This document shows, piece after piece, positions 1 through 11,479 of a DNA stretch of 64,000 nucleotides. Source of the DNA: Camellia lanceoleosa. Its lineage: Eukaryota > Streptophyta > Magnoliopsida > Ericales > Theaceae. The stretch covers positions 104,186,682 to 104,250,681 of the forward strand of contig CM045762.1 of assembly GCA_025200525.1 (NCBI GenBank), written 5' to 3'. Every line of letters starts with the position of its first letter. The first letter of the stretch is position 1. A model generated the notes under the pieces. That model saw nothing but the letters and a program-made list of their open reading frames with translations. It ran no database searches and was not told the DNA's origin. A program made the position numbers and the translations under genes.

Positions 1-2380
1 GGTCACCGGCCATGTATAATGGTCACCGACCACTAAATACTCCATCGGCCAATAATGGATGGCCGGTCGGCACTGAAGATGGCCGGCCGGCCAAATCTCC
101 CTGCAGAAACTGATTTGACAGTAGCAGAGGACAATACTTGGAATGGAAATGCATTTCAAGCAATGTATGCACCAACCACATTCCTTATCATGTGTACGAC
201 TCAAAGGAGGATGGGCCTCGATTCTCGAACCACCAATCACGCATTTCCATGTATGATGGCCCAAAGAATCAAGTGTGCATTTTGATATGGGATGCAATGC
301 ACATAAACACACAAGGAGGCCCAACCTCTATCATACTCACTTCAAGAGGTCAAGCATGCATGCTCATGCAATGCAATCCTAAGCATGTGAGCTAGCATGC
401 AACCACGGAAATGCAAAGAAGCATACAGGGTGAGCATGCAAACAAGCAAAGGGATGGACTTAAACTAAATTAGGCAGGCCTCAAACAAGCCTAAAACAAT
501 GGCCAACAACTAAGGAAATGAGGCCAAATGCACATATAAGCATGCATGCAAATAAGGTCCAACACCTAGACACATAAAGGCAACTTCCAAGCACACTTGA
601 AAGAGATTAAACATGGACAATTAGCATGCACATTAAGCTCTAAAATCATGTCAAAATGGTGCCAAGCCAAACAAACAAGACAAGCATGGCATGTAATTGG
701 TCCAAATACTTGAGGCAAGCCAAGGAGACTTAAACCATGACTAAGTCAACCAAGCCTCACAAGGCCAAGAGGACTTAAAAAAGGTTCAAGGAAAACCTAG
801 ACAATGCTAAGGGAACACCAAGATGGCATCTAAGTGGTTTAAACATGCAAGCATACTCAAAGGCCTAAACAAGGGGCAAAAGACAACAACCTTTTAAAGC
901 AACAAAGGAGTATCAAATGCAAGTATGCAAGCATGTTATAAGGACTGAAATAACATGGTAAGTGGTTCCAAACCACTGAAATGATGCAAGGATGGCATGC
1001 TCATGGTCAATGCATCAAGGTATGCAAAGGAGGATTACATCGTAGCTATGCAAAGCAAAACATGAATGACCCGAATGACCAAAAACAGACCTTGGACACA
1101 TTAAAATAAGCATATAAGCTTCACAAAGCTTGGCCAAAACACATGAGCATGGTAGTCTAAATGCTATGCATGTATTGAGGCAAATCATGGCATTACAAGG
1201 CATGTATGCTAAGCAAGCATGGTGTACCAAAACCAAGAAAAAACAGAGGTAATACATGGCAAAATACTACCAAATAACACTTAAGACATGGACAACATGC
1301 ACTTAAATTAGATGCTCAAACATGAGGCAAAAAATGCCCTTTTCAAGGACAACAAGGAGAGGGGGTGGCCCTCTCCTTCCTAGGACCTCAAGGCACCATC
1401 CTCACCTCTGAAATCCCTCAAGATTTCAGTGGTGAGGAGGCCCAAACACAATGGTCTCGGAGCTCAACCAAAATGGCACAAAATGGAGCCTAGCAAGGCT
1501 TAAGAGGGGTCAAACAACCCCAAAGCTTAAAGCAACCTTAACTAATTATTTAAAGCACTCAAAAATAGAACTTTTATATGTTATACACAAAGCTCAAAAA
1601 TAGTTGCAAGATAAGCAAAAAGAGTATGCAAAAATGGGGTCAAAAGGGACAAAAGTCTTACCCTTGTAGACCCTCTTCAAAAATGATGGACCAGCTGGTT
1701 CTTTAGGTTCAAATCAGTCTAAAACCTCCAAGAACAACCTCCAAGGACCTCAGCTCCAAGGAAAGGTGTAATGGTGGGTGTTTGTGTGCAAAACTAAGGC
1801 TAAACACACACAAAACACAAAAGAGATGGAGGTATAGATATAGGATAGATACAAATCCTAACCCTAAAAACCAGAGCTCTCCTCTGAAATTTTTGTAACC
1901 CTAAAAGAGGGAGAGAAGGCCTCCTCTTATAGAGCTCAATCTTGTAAGCTTACAAGACAAGCTTGCTACGTGTATGGAGGGGAGCCAAGTGCATGCCAGC
2001 TGCACAAAAATATCTGCAAAAGCAGATGCACAGTAGTCGCCCGGCCAAAAATGCAATTGACCAAAAAAAGATAGCCGGCCGGCCATCTATAGTGCCGGTC
2101 AGCCAAACATTTGGCCGGTGGCAACAAAACACAGCCGGTGGCCTCAAGCTATGGGCGGTGGAGTGTGGGGATGGCCCACAAGCCATTCCCTGCCCCTCCG
2201 AGGCAAAGCACAAGTGTTTGGTGCAAAACTAGACACGAAACAGTCGAGTCGATAGATCTTGAGGCAAGGCGCGTAGCCAAAACCTCCGAGAACTCAAGAT
2301 GAACACAAACATGGATGATCACCGAGTGTTCAAACGGTGACGTCCAAGTCTTGAGAACGGTAAAAAATGAGGTGTCTACA
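1..2380 (+). mobile_element. 3' part of a long LTR (LTR retrotransposon or solo LTR), diverged relative of the 57856-62191 LTR
   Basis: The segment ends in TGTCTACA at 2373-2380, the same 3' terminus as the LTR at 57856-62191. Its last 40 bases (a 'gtccaagtctt' stretch, then 'aatgaggtgtctaca') match that LTR closely. Around 205-330 it also matches 59280-59400 (the 'ccaccaatcacgcattt' block). Both copies carry GGCCGGCC-rich patches shortly before the end (2035-2115 here) and in this copy also at 50-95. No coding potential is visible. The bases after 2380 belong to a transposase gene fragment, not to retrotransposon leader, so this is a 3' LTR or solo LTR whose remainder lies left of the window. 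The likely 5 bp target site is GTTAC at 2381-2385, which cannot be verified because the other flank is outside. Confidence 0.7.
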
Positions 2381-2385
2381 GTTAC

Positions 2386-3247
2386 TAATGTCAAAATCAC
2401 CACCCATGTGAATGTTTTCGTAGAAAGGGATTTCAGGTCTAGGTGGAATAGGGGCATTTTGAATATCAACAGGAGCATCGGCATCTGATCCGCCCAATAA
2501 ATTTTCTTCATCACACATTTCATTCTCATCATTGTCTAGGGCGACATCAGAACCGTACATGTCACTGTCAGCAAGCTGCACATAATTAACCGTTTCAGCC
2601 ATATTACTAGCAACTTCAACTGGAGTGGTATGATGGCAGTAGGTGGGCACATCTTCGGTGTTATTGTGAAATTTAGTCTCATATCCACCACGTGAACTTG
2701 ATTCTCCACCATGGCCCTGAAATGTCTGTTGTGTATAGCCCACTGCATAACATTCATTTGATTCATACATAGGAGACTGAAACGCTGTCGTGTCAATCCC
2801 ATATGTCAGCAATGTAGTGAACGGACGAGAATCCATCTGTGTCATATTCGGGACATTGTGTACAACCTCTTTATCAATGTACACTTCCAAACAATTTGGT
2901 GGTTGGAAACTTCCACCGATACTTAATACGGTGTTCAACGCCTCATCGTCATTGATCGGTAATATTTTGTATTCTCTGGTTGCTTGCCACTGGCGATAAT
3001 GATATCTACATTTGAAGATCAATCGGACTGTTTTACCGTAACTTGCCACCTTGGACATAAACATCTCCTCCAAATTGCTAAGTGTGGCGCCAAGTTGCAC
3101 CCCATATATCCCTTTCGGCTCAGCATCATATGACACACCTTCATTGGGATCCCGAATTATGTTTCTCCCCCAGTAGAAGATAATTAGAACAGTTGCATAT
3201 ACTTGCTTCAATGAAACAATAAACATTAAAATATCAACAATATACAT
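2386..3247 (-). pseudogene. MuDR/Mutator-like transposase N-terminal fragment, truncated by LTR insertion
   Basis: The minus-strand reading frame carries the PB1-like N-terminal domain seen in plant MULE transposases: a 'VLIIFYWGRNIIRD' start, then a YDAEPKG / IYGVQLG stretch, a ring of aromatic and basic residues (KCRYHYR), and an acidic linker with many D/E residues near the end. The zinc-binding and DDE catalytic domains that should follow are missing, because the LTR ending at 2380 has broken the frame. The ATG at 3247 may not be the native start. A possible splice acceptor lies just upstream of the codons for VYATVL, so the first residues may be intron. This is a dead transposase fragment rather than a domesticated gene, because domesticated MULEs keep the DDE core. 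Confidence 0.75.
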
Positions 3248-4494
3248 ATATTGAATTTTAAATCATTCAATTACAATTACTTGTGAGGCAATAACTTTAT
3301 TTAAGTAATCAATAATTGTAATCCAACAATCATTATTCATTTTTTAATTATAATATGAGTTAAAATAAACCTTATGTTTTGGATTTTTTAGCTTTTTAAG
3401 AAAAAAGCTTACAACACATAAAGAATGTTGGTTTGTTTGGACATACCTGGCTATGGAACTCCTGTGTTCTGCTTTTACCATTATTTATTACGATTAACAT
3501 CATGCTCTTGTGCACAGGAAATGTAAATTTTTCTTTTTCCATGTTTCTTCTTCTTTGTTTTGATAACATTTCAGTGTTGATTTGATTTTTGTAAATTAAC
3601 CTGCTTTTATTTTTGTGTTTATTATTTGAATTTGTTTAGGCAGACACTTGGTGAAAAGAAGTTGTGGGAGTCAAAAGACAATTTATATTTTCCTATAAGT
3701 GACATTTATATCATAAGTGACATTTTCCTATAAAAATCAGCCCTCTCATTTTTGTCAATTTATATTTTCCAAGGTAGAAGGAACTGTAGAGATGAAACAT
3801 TACTTCAATTTATATTTTGTCAGCTGTATATTTGTGTCTCAATCTGTTTATTAGTGTTTATTTTCTCATTTTTTCTCACTTATTTTTATTCGTATAAAAC
3901 AACAGCTGTGATTTCATCTCCACGTGGAGTTTTTATTTACTTCTTATGTGGAGACTCTTATCTTTTCTGTGTGAAGGTTCTTTGTTGTCATTGCTTTCTT
4001 GTCTTAATTCAAAAAAAACATCAAAATAACTATACTTCTTGTCTTATTTCTTTGTTGTCATTGGTCATTTTTATTCTCATTCTTTTTCAGGTTGGATATG
4101 CTTTGTTCATATGATTCTTTTTTGAATTCATACACATGTATAGATGTCCTATACAAAAATGTTTATTGAATTTGTGGCCAAAAAGAAATTTTGAATCACA
4201 TAGCAGCAATAACTTTAGATTTTGAATAAGTCTAAGAATAAAAAAAATGGTTATAGAACTGTACACAAAATGTATATAGATGGATAAAATTTTTCAAAAT
4301 AGTAACAAACTCTATAAAATTTTATGCGTATATATGTATTTGTATTCAATTTTGTTTATTTATAACAAAACTACAAGATTTTTAGCTAATGACCCATTTT
4401 GATTTACAAGATCTATAAAGGGACAATTCCAAAGATTACAGTCATGGCAGAGTTTAGAGGAAGATCAGATATATGCATGTGTATTATTCAGTAT
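3248..4494. other. AT-rich intergenic stretch, nothing recognised
   Basis: Long T- and A-rich tracts with short open frames that have no recognisable domain or codon bias. The left part may be non-coding DNA upstream of the Mutator-like transposase fragment. Confidence 0.5.
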
Positions 4495-4502
4495 CCAGAG
4501 AT

Positions 4503-4793
4503 GGTGTGTTTGGTTTGTGTTTGTAGAGTAGTTTTTGAGATAAAAAGTACGAAAAATTATTTGGTTTGCCTTCTTTCAGAAATGGTTATGGAAAATTGTT
4601 TTGGGGAGAGAATTTTACAAAAAATGATTGATTTGATGTGTATGACAAAAAAAGTTATTTTAGAAAGTAGGTAACCAAACAAAATTTTAAGATTTTTTTT
4701 GAAAAAATTTATTTGGTTTGATTACTCTTGAAATTTTGTTTGTAGAGAAATTTTTCCAAAATTTTTTATGAAAAACAAACAAAACAAGCCCAT
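4503..4793. mobile_element. MITE, copy 1 (family shared with 19917-20371)
   Basis: The left side reads 'ggtgtgtttggtttgtgttt' and the right side ends 'aaacaaaacaagccc', which are inverted complements (GGGCTTGTTTTGTTTG type). The internal sequence 'tgagataaaaagtacgaaaa' followed by 'gattgatttgatgtgtatga' occurs again at 19940-20061 in the second copy. There is no coding capacity. The target duplication is not clear. Confidence 0.6.
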
Positions 4794-5905
4794 TATTTCT
4801 ATGATTTGAATCCATAACACTTGAATTATAATAGATTTATTTTATTTTATATTATTATCAGCATAATAAAACAACCTTACCATTGCGGCAAGGGCCTCCC
4901 TCCCTCAATATGATTAATTTTTAAAAGGCATTTCACTGAAAATAAATAAATAAATAAATAATAATGACTCTAAACAACCGTTAATTTAGGCAATGATTTA
5001 ATCGTACGCATGTAAGCGGGACCAATTTTAAAAACACTTGTTTTGTTTTGTTTTTATAAATCTTGATCTATTTTTTAGTATTTTGATAACGTAGACAGAT
5101 ATATTACACATTTAAAAAACACTTCATTCTATCAAATATTTTTCTTATTCAGTGAGATTGGACAAAATTGGACAAGTCATACAAACATCTTAAATCATAG
5201 TGTAAGTTTTGTATGAAATTATTATTTTTTTCATTGAGTTGAAAGAACTCGATTGATTTGGACAATATAAAATAGAGGTTTCAAACATTGTTCTTCATTT
5301 TTTAAAACTAGTGATCCAATTCTTCACATTTATGGACAATTAAAGATAAGTTAATTTGATTTGCTCAAACTTGTGCCATTAGGGACCTTAATGACAAAAT
5401 TATTTCCTATGTGAAATAGTAACCCTCGTCCACTTTTTAGAGGTCATAAAGGCTTTGTTATGAAATTAAAAAAAAAGAGCTCATTTTCGCTCATTCAATA
5501 CCCATTTCAAAAACTTTTTCAAATTTTCTTAAGTTTTGTGAGGAAATTTTAATTTCTACTATAATGCTATTATATGTATTACAAATTTAGCTCATTAAAT
5601 TTTTTAAAATTTCTATTACAAGATTATAAAATTAAATGCTAGTATTTTATGATGAAATGTCTTCAAATTATTCTAATATCAAAGTTAATATTTTTTATAA
5701 AAATTATTAATTTTATTGAATGTATATTAAAAATAATACATGATATAGCGGTTTGGTTTGATTTTTTAAATTATTTTTTGATTTTTTAAAAAAAATATAA
5801 ATAAATTTGACAAAAATAAATTGTTTGCTTTGATTTTCCAAATGGTTGTGGAAGAATGTGGCACCTCCCAAAATTTAATTTTTTTTGTTGGTTAGCTTGA
5901 AGGGG
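4794..5905. other. AT-rich intergenic stretch, nothing recognised
   Basis: Low-complexity A/T-rich DNA with a short TAAA microsatellite near 4940-4960. No gene, RNA or element boundary was found. Confidence 0.5.
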
Positions 5906-6103
5906 CAGAGTGGTTATAGCGATCCCGGTTTTCCTTTTCTGTATTGGTTGTACTCCAAACTTTGGTTCCGTGGAGTTGGTAGTTGTGTATCTTGTTGTCA
6001 TCCTTTAATTCCTTATGTTTGAATTTTAGGATGTGTTGGGCGTGTTTCGAACAGGTAGGTTGAGTTTTGGTTTTAAGTGTTGTTGCCCAGAGTTTTGGTG
6101 TTA

Positions 6104-6487
6104 CGCTCGAGCGGATCATTCTGCGCTCGAGCAGAGTATGCTTTTGGTTGACCGCTCGAGCGAGTCTTATTGCGCTCGAGCGGAGTTTACACACTCCCAG
6201 TATTTCGTGCCTCTGCAAAACTTCTGCAGGTGTGTTTTTCACGCTCGAGCGGGTTTTCTTACGCTCGAGCGGGTTGCGCTCAACCGGACCTTTTGGCGCT
6301 CGAGCGGGTAGTGTTTTGTCTGTGAAAGTTCTAGGAGGGGGAAATCTACGCTCGAGTGGATTGGTTTTCGTGCTCGAGCAGATGTGCTTTATCTTTGTGT
6401 CTTGGCGCTCGAGCGGGCCTTCTTGCGCTCGAGCGGATTATGCTTTTTGTTCTTGACGCTCGAGCGTTGTGTTTTTCGCTCGAGTAG
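6104..6487. repeat. Array of the palindrome CGCTCGAGCG (about 13 copies and variants)
   Basis: Copies begin at 6104, 6124, 6153, 6173, 6242, 6262, 6297, 6349, 6371, and four more between 6404 and 6487. The 10-base core is a perfect palindrome and spacing is irregular (20 to about 60 bases). Variants mostly replace a CG with CA or TG, as expected from decay of methylated CpG. Confidence 0.9.
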
Positions 6488-7399
6488 ACCTGTCGTATAT
6501 CAGATAGCAGTTGGGCATTTTGGAATCACTTTTCACTTTTCTTCTCTCTCTCTAACTTTCCCAAAATCAATTTTGAGAGCTCCTCTCTCTAGAAACTCCC
6601 TTCTCTCTAGGGTTTGATCTAGTTAGAGTGTTCTTCCTTCCTTCGGCCTTTGTAAAAGTTGTGTTGATCGTCGAGGGCTTCGTTTTGATCTGAAAAGTTT
6701 AGAGTTTTGAGCACTTTGGTTTTGGTCTCTTCTCCGTTTGAGCTCTAACTTCGAGGTAGGGATATCCTACTCCTCTTTATGAGCTTTGTCTTTGAATTTT
6801 GGTGATTTGATATGTTAGAGGTTGTTGTGTAATTATGAGAAAGTTTGGGTCTTTTGTGTAATTTTACAAAAGTTGGAGTTTTGTTTATATAAACCTATAT
6901 GCATGTTTAGCATAGAGAAATGAGATCAATATTGGATTATTAGTGAAAATGGAACCTTAGAGTTGTGGTGTTAATTATGGGAAATGCCCTAATTACATTG
7001 ATAAATTAATTGGTATAATTAATTTGAAGAAAAGGGGAATTGAATTGAGAATGTTGGAATTGGATGTGTATGGGATTAAAGGGTATAGTTGGATTTCTTT
7101 ATCGCTCACCTAGTTGGAATGTTGATAATCTATTCATTTGGTGCAATTATTTTCTATTTAGAAATAACTGCTTTGGGCTATCGGTGGAGGATAGTCTTGA
7201 TTGTTGTAGACAATGCATGATGATTAGGCAAACTAAAACTAATCGGTTGAGTATGCTATTGAATATAGCGATTGGAATAATACATTAAATTTATGTATTG
7301 ATTGATTGTATATGATCTATGGTTATATACATGTATTGTGTGGGAGGAGATAGGGGATGTACTCCACGGTTTTGGGAAAGATAGGGGATGGACCTCTAA

Positions 7400-7625
7400 A
7401 TCGGATTTTTGTGTGACATTGATACAGCGCTACAATGTGTATCAAGTGTTGATTATGGAAGTGTTCGAATTGATTTGATATAACACTAAAATGTATATCG
7501 TTATCAATTGTGAAGTATAGAAGTGATTCTATGTTATGTTGATACAGCACCGAAATGTGTATCTATCGTAAAGTGTGGAAATGGTTTATGTGTTATCGAT
7601 ACAGCATTACAATGTGTATCCGTCA
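7400..7625. repeat. Minisatellite of about 65-75 bp units with inverted cores
   Basis: Four units each contain 'gatacagc' (or a variant) followed by 'aatgtgtatc', so each unit can fold (GATAC with GTATC). It lies in the same relative position of the LTR as the minisatellites at 16385-16790, 23675-23890 and 51645-51790. Confidence 0.75.
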
Positions 7626-8544
7626 TGAATTTCGAAAGTGTTTTAAAGATGAGTTTAAATCTCATTAAGTTATTTGGCTAGGTGTTGAGCCTTGTTTTCA
7701 AACTCAAAGTTGAAACAGAAATGGGAAATGAAATGTAACATGGACTTAATGTCATGAAACTGGAATATGATATATGTGGATATATCTGTGTTGATCATCT
7801 ATCAACTGCTAATCTTTTAGTCATTGTTCATAGCTAGTTTAGTGTATTTCTACTGGGCTGTGGCTCACTCTTTATGGGACATCATTTCCAGGTGCAGGTA
7901 GCATGCCACCTTCAAGGACATAGCTTGGGAGGCCAGAGGCAGACAGACTTCTGTCGTTTTATTATCTTTTGGATGTATTACATGTAAATTCAAGCCAAGG
8001 GCTTAATGTGTATTTGAGTTAGTACTCTCCTTCTTTGTAACCAAGTGTTAACTTGGAAAGCTGTAAGCCCGTAGGGCATTTGCTTTTGTTGTTAACATGT
8101 AATACTCATTGTAATGAACTACTCTGATGACTAGAAGAATATTTATCTTTTATATCAATGCATGTCTAAATTGATGGGTTTTAATGTTATTATTTTGAGG
8201 GCGTTACACAGAGTGCAATCCGGTCTAACATACAATTTACAAGTGCTTATGTGCTTATGTGCTTATATGCAGACACCTGCAATAAGCTATGTCCTAAGTA
8301 TGGATCTTTGTAGTTAACAACTAAGTTTAAACCTTTAGCGAAACCCAAATGAAAATAAATCCTAAGAATTTTTTATAATATTTTGGGTGCCTGACTTCAA
8401 ATGCAGTGAAATAAACCAAACGAAACTAAACCAAACAAAGCTTTATGTCCCAATCAAGTGGGCTATGATACGTGAATCCTTTTTTCGTCATTTTGTATTA
8501 TTAAAAGCTATATGCTCGGTTAAATTAAATAAATTCGTTTAATT

Positions 8545-8890
8545 TTTTTACTATCACATCCCAAGTCAATTTACGTCTTCCCCTAACATTTCCTTTTACG
8601 GTGATCTTATCACATTCTTCTCTACCATTTCATCTGCTAGTCTACATTGTACATACCAAACCATCTTAGTTTGTTCTCTCTCAACATATTTTCAATTGGT
8701 GCTACTAATACCATTTAATGTATATTTATTTCTATTTCTCTCTGTCCAAAACTTACCAAACACCCACCTAAGCATCCTCATCTTAACTACACTCATTTCA
8801 TGAGCTTGTTGTTTCTAAATTGTCCAATATTATGTGAACTGCAAAGTATCATTGGTCTTACAATTGTTTTATAAATTAACAACGTCAATT
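8545..8890 (-). pseudogene. RTE-type LINE reverse-transcriptase C-terminal fragment
   Basis: Read on the minus strand, the region encodes blocks typical of the C-terminal end of plant RTE-clade LINE ORF2: 'HEMSVVKMRMLRW' at 8771-8811, then 'MVWYVQCRLADEMVE' near 8610-8660, then 'RGRRKLTWDVI' near 8560-8590. The blocks lie in different frames with stops between them, so the copy is decayed. No 3' tail or target duplication could be placed. Confidence 0.75.
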
Positions 8891-8899
8891 TTGTTAGCA

Positions 8900-10190
8900 T
8901 CATTGATCACATAATATGCCAAAGACACTCCACTTGAACCTACTTTGATTCTATTACAGGTGGGAATTTCTAACACAACATGAATTGTACACGAAATTAG
9001 GGGTTAGGGTTGAACATTTTCAACACAAACACAAATATGACACTATATAATAACATGATAAATAAATAGGGTTATGTCAAACCTACATAATATGAAATTG
9101 ACACAGATAACCCATTTAATAGATAATTAGTTACAAATTTTAATATTATTTTCATTAAAGGATGCCAGAAATGTTTAAATCTCTTATGTAACATACACAA
9201 TTAAATAAAGAAAATACGTAAAATAGTATTTTCAGGTTAATATAGTCATTTTGTCTTTTATTTGAGAGAACATGATCTTTTCATTTATTATTTTGAAGTC
9301 AATAAAAATATTTTTTTTTGAATAAAATAGAGTCAAAATTAAATATATATTTGTAATAATTTCATTTAGTAGAGATTAGTTTCATGAAATTTAACTTAGG
9401 AAAAAACGTTAATCTTTCCATATACTTAGTATTTTTAATTAAAATTCATATTATAAAATTCATATTTGTCATTTTTTTAAAAGATAAAATTGACTTTAAC
9501 CCCTTTTGTTTTGCTCCATGTGTGATTTACCTCTGATATTTGAAAATAAGAACATAACCCCCTTATGACCGAACACATGTTTCATGCTTGATGTTAACTT
9601 GGATTGAACGTCTGACGGTATATTTCATTTAGTCCACAAACCACAAGAACATTATAGTTATTTTCAAATTATATGGGTAGTTTGCACATGCACATTGAAG
9701 TGAAATTTAGCCTTTATTAAATATGCACAATGTCTTGAATTGAATAAATACACCTAGAGGGTAAAATAGTAAAGTGAAATAAATCAGGTGACAAATACCA
9801 TTTCTCATATAGTATAATAGACGGCAAATTCAAGTATACAACCCCACCTTGATATTACCAAGTGAAATACTGAATAAAGTTGCATATATATATATATATA
9901 TATATATCTAGTACTATTATAAAGAGAAGTCTTCTCTGGGTGTTTATGTCTCATATTTTGGGTTTTTCAAAAATACCCCTATATCAGTTATATGGGCAGT
10001 TATGCACTAAATTCCTTTTTTTTTTTTTCAAATCTCTTAACTTTTGAATTTTTCAGATTTATTTCAATTTTCAGATTTTGAATTCAATAATACAGTTTAC
10101 AGTCTTATTTTCTAAAACAAAATGATCATATATATGTAAGCATGTGGACCTCAAATTGAAATTGCCAGTCCATCTTAATTCTTAATTTTT
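8900..10190. other. AT-rich intergenic stretch with a TA microsatellite
   Basis: No gene seen. A (TA)n run lies at about 9886-9907. The part at 9490-9830 (about 'aaccccttttgttttgctcc') resembles generic inverted-repeat MITE arms but no partner was placed. Confidence 0.45.
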
Positions 10191-10430
10191 AATTCATGAA
10201 TTTCATAATATGAATTTCAATTCTCAATTAACAAGCAAAAAATAAGAAGCAAAATATGAATTTCATAATATGAATTTCAATTCTCAATTCTTAATTCTTA
10301 TAATATGAATTTCAATTCTCAATTCAATTCTCAATTCTCAATTAGGGTTTTCAATTTCATAATATGAATTTCAATTCTCAATTCTCAATTTTCAATTCTC
10401 AATTCCTTTTATTAACAAGCAAAAAATATA
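10190..10430. repeat. Tandem AT-rich repeat with unit containing 'tttcataatatgaatttcaa'
   Basis: The block 'tttcataatatgaatttcaa' followed by 'ttctcaatt' recurs at about 10200, 10260, 10300 and 10350. Each unit contains the near-palindrome TTCATAATATGAA. Confidence 0.75.
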
Positions 10431-10863
10431 TTTTCCAATTCAAAATTCAAAATTCCAAACCCTAATTTCAAAAAATATAGACAGGATTCACAATTCAAAA
10501 TGAAAAAAATATAGACACAATTCAAAATTCAAAACCCCTATTTCTGAAACCACAAGCATAATTTCTGATTTTACAATTCAAAACCCTAACATTTTATGAT
10601 TTCATAATTTCATAACCACACATTTAAAACCCTAACACATTTCATAATTCCAAACCCTAACACATTTAACCACACATTTCGTTATTCAAAACCTTAACAA
10701 ATTTATGATTTCATAACCCTAATTTCTAATTTCTTAATTTATGATTTCACATTCAATTGAAAACCCTACAAAATTTTCACAATTCAAAGCCACAACATTT
10801 TTTACCAATTCAAAACCATACATTCACATTTTCACAAACACAATAAACATATAAAATACAAAT

Positions 10864-11088
10864 AAGGCAGAGAGAGATAGATGCCATACCACGGACAGAG
10901 AGAGAGAGCAGAGACAGAGAGTGAGAGCAGAGAGAGAGTTTGAGAGCAGAGGGAGAGCGAGAGTGAGAGTGAGAGTGAGAGTTTAAGAGCAGAGGGAGAG
11001 CAAGAGCAAGAGTGTGAGAGCAGAGCAGAGCAGTGCAGAGGGGAGAGCGAGAGTGAGAGTCTGAGAGTGAGAGTCGAAAAAAACGTAA
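10864..11088. repeat. Purine-rich minisatellite (GAGAGCAGAG / GAGTGAGAGT units)
   Basis: Almost pure purine on the plus strand over about 220 bases, built from short variants of gagagcagag and gagtgagagt. Open frames through it (Ser/Leu-rich on the minus strand) are artefacts of the repeat. It directly precedes the hairpin array at 11120-11465. Confidence 0.8.
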
Positions 11089-11119
11089 GTGTAAAAAACG
11101 TGATTGCAAATGAGGGGGC

Positions 11120-11465
11120 TTGGAGGTTTTATATAAGTTGTAAAAGCGTGGTTTTAATCCATGTTTTCATTTATCAACAGTGAAAGCGTGATTGTGAATC
11201 ATGTTTTCTTAACAAAACAAATATGCACAGTGAAAGCGTGATTCCGAATCACGTTTTCTTAAGAAAACAATATGCACAGTGAAAGTGTGGTTTGGAACCA
11301 CGTTTTCTTCTGAAAACAAAATTAAACAATATGCACAGTGAAAGCGTGGTTTGGAACCACGTTTTCTTCAAAAAACAAATTTATGTTAAAAGCGTGGTTT
11401 GTAATAACGCTTTCACTATTCGTCAAATTTTCTGCTCCAAACAGTGAAAGCGTGATTTGTAATAG
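11120..11465. repeat. Tandem array of about 55-65 bp units, each with a hairpin (GCGTGATT...AATCACG)
   Basis: Six or so units share 'cacagtgaaagcgtg', then an inverted pair such as CGTGATTCCGAATCACG or GTGGTTTGGAACCAC, then 'ttttctt...gaaaacaa'. Units are diverged but the complementarity is kept (CGTGATT with AATCACG; GTGGTT with AACCAC). This resembles the subterminal repeats of plant CACTA transposons, but no CACTA terminal repeat was found nearby, so the assignment is tentative. Confidence 0.7.
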
Positions 11466-11479
11466 CGCTTTAGCCTAGT

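Larger units (their letters stand above)
5911..8208 (+). mobile_element. Solo LTR (2.3 kb) of the CTCGAG-array family, with 5 bp target duplication
   Basis: The unit begins TGGTTATAGCG and ends GGGCGTTACA (TG...CA). The exact 5 bp duplication CAGAG flanks it at 5906-5910 and 8209-8213. These are the hallmarks of LTR integration, and no second LTR or internal coding region is present, so a solo LTR fits best. Internal order: CGCTCGAGCG array (6104-6487), a CT-rich segment around 6540-6610, a hairpin-unit minisatellite (about 7400-7625), then a 'gggctgtggctcac' block (7855-7875) and the conserved end. The same order recurs at 48616-52495 and, inverted, at 15860-18350 and 23168-25474. Open frames inside it reflect the repeats and are not genes. 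Confidence 0.85.

Noticed and set aside
6033..6617. Open frames rich in RSSG or LERS peptides
   Set aside because: They come from the CGCTCGAGCG array read in different frames and have no gene context.
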